Positions 63,001 through 64,000 of a DNA stretch of 64,000 nucleotides are shown one piece after another. This DNA comes from Lucifuga dentata (Eukaryota; Chordata; Actinopteri; Ophidiiformes; Bythitidae): assembly GCA_014773175.1 (NCBI GenBank), contig VXCM01000992.1, positions 62,001 to 126,000 on the forward strand, in the 5' to 3' direction. The position numbers and the translations under genes were made by a program. Numbering within the stretch: position 1 is the stretch's first letter; every line of letters begins with the position of its first letter. The notes under the pieces are model-generated. The model saw nothing but the letters and a program-made list of their open reading frames with translations, was not told where the DNA came from and made no database searches.

Positions 63001-64000
63001 TCAAATGAATTTATTTCAGTTTCAAATTCTTCATTAATTAACGCTTTGGTGCGTGACGCAAACTTTAATTTGAAGCATGGAGTAAGTCTAAAGCTTTCTG
63101 GACAAAGGTGCAATACTTTAAATTTAAACCTTCATTAAATGTTTCAATGAAACATTTTGATCACTGGCTAATTATTATAAGTTAGAAACATTTATTAAAC
63201 TTGACTTGACTGTGATGCATTCTGTATTTTCAGAGAATCCCAATGAAGATCTAAATTGAAGAAATATGATGTATAGTTCAATAATACATGAGGGATTTAG
63301 GGCCACAAAAATCAAACATTTGTTCTCCAATAGTCCAATTGGCCTGTATTTCACCCCTTACATAATTTCATCAAAGTTATTTCCAGCCACACAGTAAGGC
63401 TCAGCTTTTGTATCCTTAAATAAACTATTAACACTAAACCCTCTTGGGACTATTTAATTACAGCAATACAGTAGTTTAGTTTAGTTTACAGTAGCTTAGT
63501 TTCCCATTCACTGGAACAAATGAGTTTTTGTATGTATAATTAAGCATGTATGGCTGAGGGTATCGGACACCTCATGATGGCTGATCCCTTTGTCTCTGCA
63601 GGGTTATGCTGCGGTCAGTGGAGCTAAAGTAGTAGCATTAGAGCTTTTATAAAAGTTTTTCTGAGTGCGCGAATAAGGTCAAAGTTAAATATTTGCTCGA
63701 AGTGCTCAGTTGCTGCAGCAGCCATTTGTCCAATTCTGACAAGAGTCACTTTAACTATTTATAATTCTCCTGTCGCCGATGGGAAGATCTTTACATGATT
63801 GATTCTAATGTCATGTTTTGAACAGTTTCCACATAAGAATCTTGTGGAACAGACGTGGGATTTGTAGTCCATCCACCTACAAATTAATATACTTCGATAA
63901 TCCAGTTTATGTGCATTAGATGACCATCTGACATCTGAGTATCTGATATCTAAATCAACAAACAGATCTGGAAAATGGATACTATAGTTCAGCGGGGAGC
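59697..64000. other. Non-coding, nothing recognised
   Basis: Only (CT)n-(GT)n at 60.0 kb and poly(T) at about 61512-61534. Short open frames lack splice sites or family resemblance. Confidence 0.55.
60029..60071. repeat. (CT)n-(GT)n compound microsatellite
   Basis: CT units with one CG interruption pass directly into GT units. Confidence 0.95.

Noticed and set aside
1..64000. Exons of FLT1 or SLC46A3, expected near POMP from human synteny
   Set aside because: No segment resembling their conserved regions was recognised by eye; short or diverged exons could have been missed.

Overview
The window looks like an AT-rich, gene-poor stretch of a ray-finned fish (teleost, probably percomorph-like) nuclear genome. 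The evidence is the vertebrate exon/intron style, long (GT)n, (GA)n and (ATGG)n microsatellites, several fish-type non-LTR retrotransposon 3' tails, MITE families, and one gene whose protein is plainly vertebrate. The species cannot be named from sequence alone.

One protein-coding gene is fully supported: pomp, the proteasome maturation protein, on the minus strand at 45475-48269. Six coding exons with GT-AG introns add up to 141 codons plus a stop, which matches the family length. Exon 1 contributes only the ATG. A tRNA-Cys(GCA) gene lies on the plus strand about 290 bp upstream of the pomp start codon, so the two are transcribed divergently from a short shared interval that also holds two ETS-type motifs. 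The tRNA looks like a tandem pair only because the assembly repeats 61 bp on both sides of a single N.

Layout. 1-12.3 kb: non-coding, with many microsatellites and one unidentified coding-like relic (about 2.28-2.57 kb, minus). 12.3-32.6 kb: the repeat-rich part, holding two TTAA-flanked MITE families (called MITE-1 and MITE-2 here), one nested insertion, a roughly 0.9 kb foldback element, a Harbinger-like element and retrotransposon tails. 32.6-43.8 kb: mostly featureless, with a CCAAT-box/purine-rich segment near 39.9 kb. 43.8-44.5 kb: a CpG-rich cluster with NRF1-like and ZNF143-like motifs, resembling an orphan promoter just past the 3' end of pomp. 45.2-48.7 kb: pomp and tRNA-Cys. 48.7-64 kb: non-coding, with a degraded LINE 3' end and a second Harbinger-like copy.

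Fifteen single-N characters mark contig joins. At three of them the same 61-65 bp appears on both sides and others sit in homopolymers or dinucleotide runs, so apparent duplications there are assembly artefacts. No exons of FLT1 or SLC46A3, which flank POMP in human, were recognised. That is a limit of reading by eye, not proof of absence.
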